A stretch of DNA of 30,412 nt from Coemansia sp. RSA 922 (Eukaryota > Kickxellomycota > Kickxellomycetes > Kickxellales > Kickxellaceae): the NCBI GenBank assembly GCA_027577415.1, contig JANBQS010000151.1, forward strand, positions 1 to 30,412, given 5' to 3'. Shown piece after piece: positions 8,146 to 17,829 of the stretch (the first letter of the stretch is position 1; every line of letters begins with the position of its first letter). A program made the translations under genes and the position numbers. The notes beneath the pieces were generated by a model that saw nothing but the letters and a program-made list of their open reading frames with translations, searched no databases and was not told the origin of the DNA.

Positions 8146-8362
8146 TTTAGTCTTTTAGAGTACTTGTGTAATATTAGTTGTCTGTAAGTGTCATGTTTGG
8201 GCAGGGAGGTTCGCTCCAATGGCCAGAGTAAAGAGATACCCACGTGTGCCATCTGTTCTTGACTGGGAGCACTACTGGCATGATTGCAGCTCCTTTTGGC
8301 AAGTCTCCCTTTTATTGCGTTGATTGGAGAACATATCATCTGACATTCATAGTAAAAAAGTG
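8146..8362. other. Intergenic downstream of KXD1
   Basis: It holds the KXD1 3' flank and the distal upstream region of gene B. A CACGTG E-box lies near 8241. From about 8255 the sequence is weakly alignable, inverted, with the region upstream of gene A. Confidence 0.55.
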
Positions 8363-8425
8363 TTGACTGAGCGAGGTTTGATTGTGAGTGTCACATCCTA
8401 TAAAAAGAGGTGAGGAATTCCCACC
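8363..8425 (+). promoter_or_regulatory. TATA-type core promoter of gene B with upstream TTGACTG
   Basis: TTGACTG occupies 8363-8369 and CTATAAAAAGAGG begins at 8398, followed by TGAGG and AATTCCCACC ending at 8425. A leader of about 106 bp then reaches the ATG at 8532. The leader is nearly identical to that of gene A. Confidence 0.8.
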
Positions 8426-8531
8426 ATAAAACCTCCTACCTCTCTTGCCAACACCACTCACAACTGCCTATTGCTTTTTCTCACCACAACTAAGCCCAAT
8501 TACTAGTACAATAACAATTTATTTTGTGAAG

Positions 8532-9212
8532 ATGGATTTCCCATATGGTACAAAAGTATATGCTGATATCGATTTTATTATGCCCAATAGAAACACGCTT
8601 TCGCTTGAGAACTATTGGTTCACTAATGAAGCTACCATTGTAACTATTAAAAATCTATTGAAGCCCTATTTGGGGGAACATGCGGATCACATTAATTTTA
8701 AACTATATAAGGGTGATAAGGAGCTCGGTGATTTATATAAGGTTCTAAAACTGATGCCGGAGGTAGAAATTAAGGAAACTAAACTAGGCTTATACAATAA
8801 TGGAGTTGAAGCTGTAAAAACGAAATATGTTCCCAAACTGCAGCTTAGACTTGTCCAAACAATAAGTGTTGTCACTCGTATCGAACTTGAAGCTAAATCA
8901 TGCGAATTCACAACGCTGAGCCCCCCTTTACACAAAGAGGCTACTATTAACGACTCTATGTCGAAGTTTACCAAGAACATTGATATTTCTCAATTGATTC
9001 CAGAAAATCCTGAAAAATATAAACTAGCTTCGCTTAGAGTAAAAATTGCTTTCAACGACAAAAGCTGTGTTAATCTCAATGTTAACAATAATGAATCGAG
9101 AACTCTGTGGGAAATTCTGGGAAATTATATGGGCAAATACGGAGTGATTGATAATCGTGTCGACCTTACATACACAATTAAGCCCAAGCCCCCCACTGAT
9201 GCTGGAGCCTGA
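8532..9212 (+). CDS. Gene B: unrecognised 226-aa paralogue of gene A
   Basis: The family is not recognised. The first ATG after the TATA box is at 8532-8534; earlier codons of this frame are non-ATG. The layout is the same as gene A: a hairpin (ADIDFIMPN), a helix (TIKNLLKPYLGE), a strand with FKLYKGDKEL, LYKVLKLM, and VEIKE. The second half holds QLRLVQTISVVT, EATINDSMSKFT, a strand ASLRVKIAF, a helix near ILGNYMGKYG and a final strand LTYTIKPKP. The block FKLYKGDKEL to LYKVL is the best conserved part between A and B; the first hairpin and the acidic middle are the most changed. There is no signal peptide or membrane segment. The gene sits inverted relative to A, together with its flanks. 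Confidence 0.85.
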   Translation: MDFPYGTKVYADIDFIMPNRNTLSLENYWFTNEATIVTIKNLLKPYLGEHADHINFKLYKGDKELGDLYKVLKLMPEVEIKETKLGLYNNGVEAVKTKYVPKLQLRLVQTISVVTRIELEAKSCEFTTLSPPLHKEATINDSMSKFTKNIDISQLIPENPEKYKLASLRVKIAFNDKSCVNLNVNNNESRTLWEILGNYMGKYGVIDNRVDLTYTIKPKPPTDAGA

Positions 9213-9705
9213 ACAGACCATTAAGCAGCAAGTATCAGCATATCGGATTGCAGTTTCTTTAAAGCTAGCAGCAGCGTATCTGGAGCCAAGTTCAAGAAGG
9301 GGGACAAGGGCCATTTATTTGTTATTGTTTTGGCAATCAGACATCCAAATGATCAAGAACCCGTGAATCGGAGCTATAATTGCCATCTGCAAGGTACTTC
9401 TTTGGTTTGCATGACTAGTCGAGCGGGATATTCAAGGGCCAAACTAACTGTTATCTTCATTTATTTCATCTTTATTAGACATCGACTACTTGCCTTCATC
9501 CTTGCCAGGGCATAGTGCTGCATCTTTTTTCTCTTTATTTATATTTTGCTTGTCAATAGGTACAACTTATAGCTGTTTAGCAAAAAGAAGAATATATTGA
9601 CATGTAATGTTACATAAAGCCCGAGCTAGCAAAAAGTTGGATTTAGTGCTTTTCTTTATTTTGGATTTTGTTATAAAAATTTATGTTAAAAAAAACCGGT
9701 GATAC
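9213..9705. other. 3' flank of gene B
   Basis: No independent gene is supported. 9213-9510 is strongly conserved with the 3' flank of gene A. 9600-9705 is AT-rich with no match in the window and leads into the stop of the convergent gene at 9706. Confidence 0.65.
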
Positions 9706-10326
9706 TTAGAACATTTGTCTATTGAGTGTCGCTGCAAAGAGACATGTATAAATGGTGATGAATGCTGCGCTGGGAAGGGTGTAGGTAGATGCACTTGATT
9801 TCTTGCTAGTATGGCTGCTACTATTGACAGCAATACTCTTCTTGCTTTCCTCAGTATCAGAATCCGAGTCTGAGCCAGAACCCAAGTCCTCTCCTGTAGT
9901 GCTTACTTGCTCTGAGACAGATGACACTGAACTAGGCTCTGCTGCAGATGACTCGGAAACAGATGACTCGGAAACAGATGACTCTGAGCTAGACTCTATC
10001 ATAGATGTCTCTGAACCCAATTCAGCTGTTGATGACACTTCAACTGATATCACTGTAGACTCCTCAGAGCTAACAACTGACGTGCTAATAGAGTCCGAAC
10101 TGGCCCAGTCATAACTAGTGTCAGAAAGCACAGAGTCGGTGGAGTCAGTGCTAGAAATAGTAATTGGGTCGAATCCATGGCTGTTACGATGCAAAACAAA
10201 TGGAATAATTTGACCACTTTCTCCAGTTGCCAGAGATATCACTACAGTTCTTGTCCCAGCAACATCAGGTTTCGCTACTGCCACATGCCCAACAAACAAA
10301 AGAGAAAGAACTAGGCTCAAGTACAT
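9706..10326 (-). CDS. Predicted secreted, Ser-rich GPI-type cell-surface protein
   Basis: A 206-residue protein starting at the ATG at 10324-10326. Residues 1-18 form a clear signal peptide (MYLSLVLSLLFVGHVAVA). Residues about 50-175 are dominated by Ser, Thr and Glu, including the repeat SESSVSESS and an acidic GSDSDSD stretch, a mucin-like region likely to be O-mannosylated. The C-terminus ends in a hydrophobic tail (PSAAFITIYTCLFAATL) after a small-residue region, fitting a GPI-anchor signal. No enzymatic domain is seen. It is probably a plasma-membrane or wall protein. It is convergent with gene B and tandem with the permease downstream. Orthologues cannot be named because low-complexity sequence drives the composition. 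Confidence 0.75.
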   Translation of the reverse strand: MYLSLVLSLLFVGHVAVAKPDVAGTRTVVISLATGESGQIIPFVLHRNSHGFDPITISSTDSTDSVLSDTSYDWASSDSISTSVVSSEESTVISVEVSSTAELGSETSMIESSSESSVSESSVSESSAAEPSSVSSVSEQVSTTGEDLGSGSDSDSDTEESKKSIAVNSSSHTSKKSSASTYTLPSAAFITIYTCLFAATLNRQMF

Positions 10327-10570
10327 TATAGAATAGCTTGTATATAATTAGTGTATAATAAAGGAGAGGTAAAATAAAGAAGACAACGTATATTTCAAAC
10401 CACGAGCAAGAAAGTAGGGAGGAGGGGGAGCAATGGAATTACGTATATTCACAAATACTGTCAATTTTTATGCGCCACACATATTCACTCTCTCTACTAC
10501 TTGTCAAAGCAATATATAAATCTCAAAAAAAGGGGAGGGGCAGGGATAAAGAACACATGTGAGAGAGACG
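10327..10570. other. Upstream region of the surface-protein gene
   Basis: This 244-bp gap contains TATATA-type words near 10342 and 10510 on either side of AT-rich sequence, and a purine-rich plus strand at 10400-10430. No gene is seen. Confidence 0.5.
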
Positions 10571-12193
10571 TCATCCGGTGTCGTCACTATTGATTTGCAA
10601 AACCTCTTGCTCCTCGTCCTCAATCCAGCTCAACAACTGGTGACCAGTTTGATTGACATAACGCCACATCCGTAGATACCAAGGAATAATACACAAGGCC
10701 ATAAAAATAACGCCCAAAAGCGGAGCCAAATAATAAGGCAACTCTGGCTTTGGTTTACCAGGAATCTCCGCCGGCGGATAAAACTGCAAAATACCGAGTA
10801 AGAACGAAAGAGCGGCAAATAGAAAACTCAAAACCAGTGATGACCTGAATCTACGAAGTGGGTAATGTGGCAACCGGCGACGCAAAAGTATAACACCAAA
10901 GGCCGTTAGTGCATAGAAATACCACATTCCTTCTTGCACCAAGTCGACCAAAAGGTCAAAGGCCTTGCCCGGCGGCGGAGCAAACAGAAAGACCAAGGAT
11001 AGGGCCCAAATTATAGCCAGCGCGTAGATGGGAGTGCCGAATCGTGGATGGATCTCGCCCAGAACAGCGCCATACGGAACAAACCCAGTCTTCCCCGCTG
11101 TGTACATTAGTCGACCACCGCCAAATAGCTCAGACATGACTACGCCTAGAATGGAAAGCCCGATGCAAATAGGCAGGATAATTTGGCCGACAGTCTTGCC
11201 AAACACCTTATTCATGAATTGCGCGGCAAGCAATGTGCCGTTGTCAATGTCTTCAAGTGGAATGACGCTAAAATAAGCGACGTTAGCCAATATATAAAGC
11301 ACAGCCAGCGTGCTCATAGCCAGGCCCAAGGACAAAGGGAGATTGCGTTTGACGTTTTTGACTTCGCCGACGACGTAACCAACATTACTCCAGCCCTCCC
11401 AGGACCAGAACAAGCGGGTCATAGCCGAGGCAAACGACTGGGCATCGAGTTTAGTACCCGAAAACCCCCTAGACCAGTTAGTTCCCGGCGTGCGCTTAAT
11501 AGCACCGACCAAAAGCAAAAAGCCAGTGAAACTAACGACCAAAAGAGTCAGCATCTTGATCGCGGCAAATGCGTTTAGCAGACGCAGGGACCAGCGCACA
11601 GAAACCATATTGAGTATCATCAGCAGAGTCATCGTTAGGGCGCCTATTCCGCGTAGCAAGTAGTCGCGGTCTTCAATGTAGTCGCGTCGTCCGGCGGCAA
11701 AGAAAAAATACTGGGCAAATATAGATACGTTGGCTGCTATTGCTGCTGGCCGACAGAAAAATGTTACAGAGTATGCCATGATAGTTGCTATGAGTGCGCG
11801 CGGCCGCGGGTATGCGTGAGCGAGGTAGCGGATCATACCGCCGTTTTGTGGAAACATCGTGCCCAGTTCTGCGCTGGCCAATGCGCCGCCCAGTGAGACT
11901 ATGCCAGATATTAGCCATAGTATGAGGGCCATTAAGGGTGTGCCGCAGAGCAGGGCTACGGACGCTGGAGTCGAGTAGATGCCGGACCCTACTACTTGGC
12001 CAATAATAATAGAAGAGGCGGAGAGCAGCCCTATTTCTTTGCGCAAGTTCTCGTCCGACCCGGGGTTTGGTTTCCGCACCCCAGTATCCTCGGCTGGGAC
12101 TTCATCGCTGGCGGAGTGGCCAAGACTGATACGCTCAAGCGATGTAGGCGTTGTGAGTGCGTCGGTAGGCAGCGGCGTATATGCACCAGACAT
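10571..12193 (-). CDS. APC-superfamily amino-acid permease (LAT / methionine-permease type)
   Basis: A 540-residue membrane protein starting at the ATG at 12191-12193; upstream codons of the frame are non-ATG. A soluble N-tail of about 75 residues is followed by EIGLLSASSIIIGQVVGSGI, the conserved unwound TM1 region of LAT-type transporters (GSGI). Further family traits are GGALASAELGTMFPQNGG in TM2-3 and WSWEGWSNVGYVVGEVKN in TM6, typical of L-type and fungal MUP1/MUP3 methionine permeases. About 12 hydrophobic segments are visible. It would import neutral amino acids at the plasma membrane; methionine is likely from the fungal relatives but not proven. The gene is divergent from KEX2 across 255 bp. 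The alpha-arrestin at 18523 is the kind of protein that controls such permeases. Confidence 0.92.
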   Translation of the reverse strand: MSGAYTPLPTDALTTPTSLERISLGHSASDEVPAEDTGVRKPNPGSDENLRKEIGLLSASSIIIGQVVGSGIYSTPASVALLCGTPLMALILWLISGIVSLGGALASAELGTMFPQNGGMIRYLAHAYPRPRALIATIMAYSVTFFCRPAAIAANVSIFAQYFFFAAGRRDYIEDRDYLLRGIGALTMTLLMILNMVSVRWSLRLLNAFAAIKMLTLLVVSFTGFLLLVGAIKRTPGTNWSRGFSGTKLDAQSFASAMTRLFWSWEGWSNVGYVVGEVKNVKRNLPLSLGLAMSTLAVLYILANVAYFSVIPLEDIDNGTLLAAQFMNKVFGKTVGQIILPICIGLSILGVVMSELFGGGRLMYTAGKTGFVPYGAVLGEIHPRFGTPIYALAIIWALSLVFLFAPPPGKAFDLLVDLVQEGMWYFYALTAFGVILLRRRLPHYPLRRFRSSLVLSFLFAALSFLLGILQFYPPAEIPGKPKPELPYYLAPLLGVIFMALCIIPWYLRMWRYVNQTGHQLLSWIEDEEQEVLQINSDDTG

Positions 12194-12448
12194 TGTAGAA
12201 CGAAAGAAAAAAAAAGTAACTAAGGCAAAGACAATTTCAAGTGGTTTCCACCAAAAAAGAGTACGAAGACACCTAAATGCATCACGTGCCCCACTTAAAG
12301 CCGCAAGGAACACTCGTGGTTGGCTCTGTTATTACTGCTGGTGGTGTCAACGAACACCTTTGTTTTCGCTTTTGAGTAATAAAAAAAATTGCTTCTTTCT
12401 ATTTCTCTGCTTTTATATTATTTTATACAACCTAGAATTAACTCGCAA
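12194..12448. promoter_or_regulatory. Bidirectional promoter between the permease and KEX2
   Basis: This 255-bp gap lies between divergent start codons. Both leaders are pyrimidine-rich on their own coding strands (TTTTTTTTTCTTTCG before the permease ATG; TTGCTTCTTTCTATTTCTC before KEX2). CACGTG lies at about 12284-12289 and may serve either gene. Confidence 0.55.
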
Positions 12449-14903
12449 ATGAGATTAGGCGTACTAGAGTTGGTCGCCTTTAGTGCGCTACTCTTTGCCA
12501 CAGCCGTTCACACAAACAGTCCCCTGGACCGACGCTCGTCTATGATACAAACGTGGCAAGAACAAGCAGCACTCGAACCACACCCAGTCCCTCTGTCACA
12601 AACCGACCCACTCTACGACTACACGGCGATAAAATTCCCAGCCAACAGCTCCATCGACGCTTTAGCGGCACAGTACGCCGAGCGCACGGGGTGGGAGGAC
12701 GTAGGACGACTGGGTCAGTTGGACGCATACCGCGTGTTCCGGCAGTTAAAGGGCCGGAAATTGTTTCGGCGGCAGCTGGTCGATGGCGAAGTGAGGCTGA
12801 GTCAGAGCAAGCGGCTTGTTAAGCGTTCACTGGTCAGGGGAACTGGGTTCGGCGATAGAGAAAGAACTAACGATACTGCTTGGCGCGATATAACAGATCC
12901 ACTGTTCGCTACACAGTGGCATTTAGTCAATACGAAGGAAATCGGTCATGATATCAACGTTACTGGAGTCTGGCACCAAGGCAAGTATTTCTATATTTGA
13001 AAGGCGGGTTTGTTGTGATAAGCGGCTTCTAATTGTTCATATTCTTATTATAGGCATTACTGGAGCCGGAGTCACAGTGGCGCTTATCGACGATGGGCTG
13101 GACTATTCGAGTGAGGATTTGTTGGAAAACTTTGACTTCAAAGGGTCCTATGACTTTAACGATAAGACCAAATTGCCCACTCCCCGGTTAGTAGAGGACT
13201 ATCACGGTACGCGGTGTGCAGGTCAGATCGCCGCCTCTCGCAATGACGTGTGTGGCGTTGGTGTGGCGTATGGTGCTCGTGTGGCTGGTATCCGAATGCT
13301 GTCCAAGGAAGTCAGCGACCAAGACGAAGTCACAGCACTGAACTACGGGATGGATACCAACTGGATATACTCTTGCTCCTGGGGACCCAACGACGACGGT
13401 GCCACTGTGCAGGGACCAGACCAGCATATTGAGGATGCATTTGTTAACGGCGTAGAAAATGGACGCTCTGGCCTTGGTTCCATCTTTGTCTTTGCCACTG
13501 GCAATGGCGGAGCACTAGGGGACAATTGTAATTTCGACGGGTACACGAACTCTATCTACACTATATCGATTGGTGCTATTGACCATTTGGATAAACACCC
13601 GTATTATAGCGAGCAGTGTAGCGCACAGTTGGCCGTCACCTACAGTAACGGAGCACAGCGTGGAATAGTGACTACCGATCTGGGTCTACGCTCCTGCACG
13701 GATAAGCATGGCGGTACCTCTGCAGCTGCGCCTTTGGGTGCTGGTATTTTCGCACTTGCGCTTTCGGTGAGACCGGATCTCACTTGGCGCGACGTACAAC
13801 ATGTAGCTGTACGAGCCGCAGTACCCGTCGACACTAGTGATAGCGATTGGACTAATGTGGCTGAGGGTCGTCGGTATAATCACAAGTACGGGTTTGGCAA
13901 AATGGATGCATGGCGGATAGTCGAGACGGCCAAGACTTTGGACCACGTAGGCCGGCAGACCAGTATTATATGTCCCAGAGATGAGGCCAATACGGATATC
14001 CCCGTATTGTCGCGACAGGGCGCGCCTAACGAGTCTGCTACTCGTACTGTTGAGATTACTGCGGCGCAGGTGGCGGAGGCCAAGATGCGGCGTATCGAAC
14101 ATGTTACGGTCGTTGTGGATATGAGTCATGATTTCCGCGGGAATGTGGAGATTTGGCTCGAATCGCCCCACGGCATCCGGTCGCAGTTGGCTACTGTGCG
14201 CCAGCACGACAATAGCAATCAGGGTCTGACCGATTGGCGCTTTATGAGTGTCAAGCACTGGGGCGAAGACCCTGTGGGTAAATGGACCCTGCATGTACGC
14301 AACGCCTATTTGCCCAAACACCGGGGAGTACTTAAGGCATGGCAGCTCACTGTGTATGGCGAGAGCACTGAGCCCGACACAAAGCCCAAATTGCCACCAA
14401 CCATTGGTGGTGGTGGTGGAGCTGGGGATACTGATAAGGGTCGTGAGCACAACCCGCCGCCGCCTCCAGCGAAACCTGTCGGTACGGATACTGGTACGAC
14501 GCAGAAGATTGGCGCGTTAGTGGTACCCTTGCTGCTTGTGCTCAGTAGTGGAATACTCAGTGCCCTGGGTATGATGTTGTACATGCGTCGGAGGGAGCGC
14601 AAACTGGCTGATATGCGGTGGACCGCGCTGGACGCAATCGGAGACAGTACCATTGAAGAAGAAGGGTTCCGCCCTCGTCTCCGCGGAGTGTCTACTGGGC
14701 GTCCGGAGGACGATGAGGACGCTAATGTCTTTGAAATAGCACACGCAGACAGTGGCCGTGTGTACTCAGAGTCATCTGGCGGGGCGTACAAGCATATTCC
14801 CACTGATAGTGAGGCAGTTCGTCTGGCGGATGACGATGACCGGACAAAAGGAGCCTCTAGTAAAGATTCAGCCGATTCAGCAGAGACTGCTCGATTAGTA
14901 TGA
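12449..14903 (+). CDS. KEX2: Kexin-type proprotein convertase (KEX2), two exons
   Basis: Exons 12449-12980 and 13054-14903 give 793 residues. Kexin is a calcium-dependent serine protease of the late Golgi that cuts secreted precursors after Lys-Arg. A signal peptide (residues 1-20) precedes a propeptide ending in LVKR at 123-126, the expected self-cleavage site. The subtilisin domain has Asp190 in LIDDGLDY, His228 in YHGTRCAG, oxyanion Asn328 in FATGNGG and Ser400 in GGTSAAAP. The P domain covers about 500-610 (VVDMSHDFRGNVEIWLESP), followed by a Gly/Pro linker, a transmembrane helix about 664-688 and an acidic cytosolic tail. The intron is of GC-AG type. All catalytic residues are present. 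The gene starts divergently from the permease. Confidence 0.96.
12981..13053 (+). other. KEX2 intron, 73 bp, GC-AG type
   Basis: The donor reads CAAG/GCAAGT, the standard form of GC donors, and the acceptor TTATTATAG. CTAAT near 13030 can serve as branch point. Removing 73 bp joins VWHQG to ITGAG, the conserved kexin sequence, with total length divisible by three. The nearby GT at 12985 would give a frameshift with this acceptor, so the GC donor is preferred. Confidence 0.85.
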
Positions 14904-15467
14904 GCTCATTAAAAAAAATACACTCTCCAGTACATTCTCCCAGTCACTCACGAGTCACTTTAATGGCTCGCGGATATGATGGCCAATGAAAAAAAAAAAC
15001 GGCCTATGCACTGTTCATGTGGGGGTGGGTAGAGCGGAGAAAGGTCTGCTACCTCGGATGTGTGTGTGGCGGAGAGTGCTTTTGAATCCCGGCTTGCATA
15101 ACCTGTGGCGAGTGCAATGACGAAAGAGGTCGACTTGTGGAAAGCATCACACCCACACCCCCCCCCTTCCCTTTCTCATGCGCATTGAGGACTTGTATAA
15201 AATACCAAGGTATCGCTGTCATGGCTTTATCTAACACAATTGCTTTCCTTGTTTCTTCAGCCACTCTGAGCTTCAGTTTTTTTTTATTATTTTCTGGCTG
15301 CTCTCCCGCCTCATCTCCCCTCCCTCCATTCTGCATGAGCTACTATTAGCCGGCGAAGAGGTTCTTTTTCCCCTCTTTTTTTTCTTCTTTTTTTTCGTCC
15401 CCTTTTTTTTCTTCCTATATTGTATTATTCTTCTCTTCTTTTTTTCTTTCTATTTATTATAAGGCGT
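14904..15467. other. Intergenic between KEX2 and the RasGAP gene
   Basis: No gene is supported. 15350-15460 is an almost pure C/T tract on the plus strand directly before the RasGAP ATG. A shorter C run lies at 15160-15172. Open frames here (for example 15137-15349) are low-complexity. Confidence 0.6.
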
Positions 15468-17829
15468 ATGAGTAAAGCCCACCTTCCAACCACTTCGCCG
15501 CCGCCGCCGATACAACCTGGCAACCGACACTATGTACATGGAACCATGCCAGTTAAAAAAGACGATAATGCAACACTAGTAAACTCCACTACTCCTCGCA
15601 GACCCGAGCATTCCACGGCGGGGAGCGCTAGTCCCTCACAGCGCTCTTATCGCCCCACCAGAGTCCTCAGCTCCAAAACCACATCACACACCACATCCTC
15701 CGCACATCAATTGAGTTCTAGCGACGATACACCTAGCTCATGGCTGGGTCGGCTGTGGTCTGGTATACGCCGTCGCGCAGAGGCTGCAGACGCTTCGGAA
15801 CCCTCTGGTACTTGCGCTATGCCGGGGGCTATAGTTGAGAGTGGTGCGGCGGCTGTGGGGCCTGTGAGGGACCCGTATGTGGTTATTCCGGCCGATATCA
15901 TGTTTAGTCCTCAACGTACGGCCCTTTACAGCAACATGGTGTCGATGTTGGTGCGCAATCCCTATTATTTGACTAGGATTGTAAGTCATGTCAAACACCA
16001 TGAATGCGACGCCCTTCTATCTATTATCTTGGACTCGCTGTTTGGTGGACCGGCCTACGAACCTCTTCTCACTGCCTTATTCACGGTAAGTACATTGAGG
16101 AGGATCTACCCTTTATTAATTGCAGGGGGTTTTATTGCATTGATCGACATACTAATACTTGTCACATTAGGAAATCGTGGAACTGGAGGTCGATCGTACA
16201 TCGTCTATCGATACTGTAATGCGCAATGACGGGCCCAGCGTGCATATGCTGTCAGCGTACTTGAAGAAACATTGCTGTTTGGAGTATCTGCGCATCGCCG
16301 TGGGTCCTACGATCGAGACTATGGTCGCTTTGGGGAGTACCAGCTTAGACCCTGAGCTTGCCTCCGTTTACCAGGACTGGGCCCGCAGCCAAACAGCCAT
16401 GCGCCTACCACTAGTAGCCAGTGCGGTTGAGGCGGCAGGGTACACGGAAGTGCAAAACCTCAGTCGACGGCGACAACGACACCTAGTACACCTGGCAACG
16501 CACTGTCTCCACGACGTCATTAACGCCCAGCACCATATCCCAGCTGGACTCTTGGCTATCTGTGCTAGTACCATGCGAGCAACCAAACGCAAATTCCCTG
16601 ACACGGACTTGGCCAAGGCGTATTCGTTAGTTGGAGGAATATTCTTTTTGCGGTTCGTCAATGCCGCCCTCACATCGCCCAACCAATACGGGTTGCTGGA
16701 CTCGGCACCGGGAGGGACAATGAAGACAAATCTGAAGCTGTTGGCTAGGCTGATGCAGAGGTTGTCTAATTACTCAGCAAAGCCTGCGGACGAGTGGCCG
16801 GTGGATGCTCGAAAGTTCATGAAGGCCAACGTCTTTAGGTTTCATTCTTTCTTGGCATCACTCACGACCGGTGCAGGTGACGCCAAAATTCCGCCGACAA
16901 CTGCGATGAATAGTCTGGATAGCGAAGAGTCTCAGCAGAAACTTGTTATGGACGAGCGGAATTGCAATACTAGCGATAGTAATAGCAGCAGCAGCGATGG
17001 TCGGAGACGGAACAGTGAGAGTAGCTTAGCCAAGTGCGCCTCTACGTCGACGCGCTCGCGGAGATCCAATACTGGCGACCCGACCAAAGACAGGTCTAAT
17101 TCGAGTCCCAATCGCGTTGTTCTGGGCGAAGCCACTCGATCGGCTTTTTCTCCTGTGCAAGAAGACGACGTTCAGAGTCCGCCACAAGACAGTGCACCTG
17201 CGATTCACACGAGTCGGAGTCGTAGCCGACAGTTACCCAAAATGCTTATGCGCCCACCAGCATGCATAGCTGCAGAGGCGAGTCAATTGGCGCCAGGTCT
17301 ATCGCTAATATCTACGGGGTCGACGATAACAGCTACGTCGACGATGAACCATGTCGAGCAATTTGACAAGTCATCGATGGTCTCGGTCATAATCAAGAAT
17401 ACGCGGCCGAAACCCAATACTTGTCGGATACTATGCAAAAAAGAAGAAGCCGTCGATAGCCCTGTGAATACGCCCGACGACAGCTACAGTACAAAGTCTA
17501 TGTATGATATTAAAGGACTGCAGACCGTCGGTTGTAACGATAGCGCTGATGGTGCTTCTCAATGCGACGGCGTTCTGAAATCGAAGAATCCCAGTACTAG
17601 CGATTGTCACGACGTGGTGTTGCCGCTCAACGATTTATACTTGTTGCAAAAGTACTTGGCCATTTACGAGGATAAATGGGCACCGGGCGAGGCCAAGTAC
17701 ATTGCGGATAATCAAAAGTCAAACAACGCATGTTTGACGCCGATGTCTGACTGTCTGAGAGCGTTGGGAGCCGTCCCGACTCAAGTCAGAACATCGAATA
17801 ACCACAAAACCCGGATACCGTTAACCTAA
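15468..17829 (+). CDS. RasGAP-domain GTPase-activating protein, two exons
   Basis: Exons 15468-16085 and 16171-17829 give 758 residues. RasGAPs switch off Ras by speeding GTP hydrolysis. A Ser/Thr/Pro-rich N-terminus of about 140 residues leads to a RasGAP domain at about 150-435. The arginine finger is probably Arg224 in VMRNDGPSVHMLSAYLK, at the junction rebuilt by splicing (LLTALFT/EIVELEV). The FLR motif is present in GGIFFLRFVNAALTSP (Arg367), followed by NLKLLARLMQRLSNYS. The remaining 320 residues are Ser-rich and apparently disordered, without another recognised domain. Both catalytic arginines are kept, so activity is expected. It belongs to the group of fungal RasGAPs without PH or C2 domains; the specific Ras target is unknown. 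Confidence 0.93.
16086..16170 (+). other. RasGAP gene intron, 85 bp, GT-AG type
   Basis: The donor is ACG/GTAAGT and the acceptor CACATTAG/GAA. ATACTAATAC about 20 bp upstream of the acceptor is a near-ideal branch point. Phase 0 joining restores the RasGAP domain. Confidence 0.93.

Larger units (their letters stand above)
8255..9600 (+). repeat. Right arm of the ~1.3-kb inverted duplication (gene B with flanks)
   Basis: The partner of 1056-2385. Conservation is strongest from the TATA box to the ATG (about 10 differences in about 134 bases) and from the stop codon through about 9510 (about 22 differences in about 316 bases). Weaker similarity continues to about 9600 (GTTTAGCAAAAA shared with the region just upstream of PTR2 copy 1). 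No PTR2 remnant follows on this side. Confidence 0.85.

Noticed and set aside
12985..13053. GT-AG alternative for the KEX2 intron, donor at 12985
   Set aside because: With the only good acceptor it shifts the frame and destroys the ITGAG sequence of the catalytic domain; the GC donor four bases earlier restores it.
13686..14450. 254-codon minus-strand frame inside KEX2
   Set aside because: It lies within the well-supported kexin protease and P domain on the other strand and has no features of its own.
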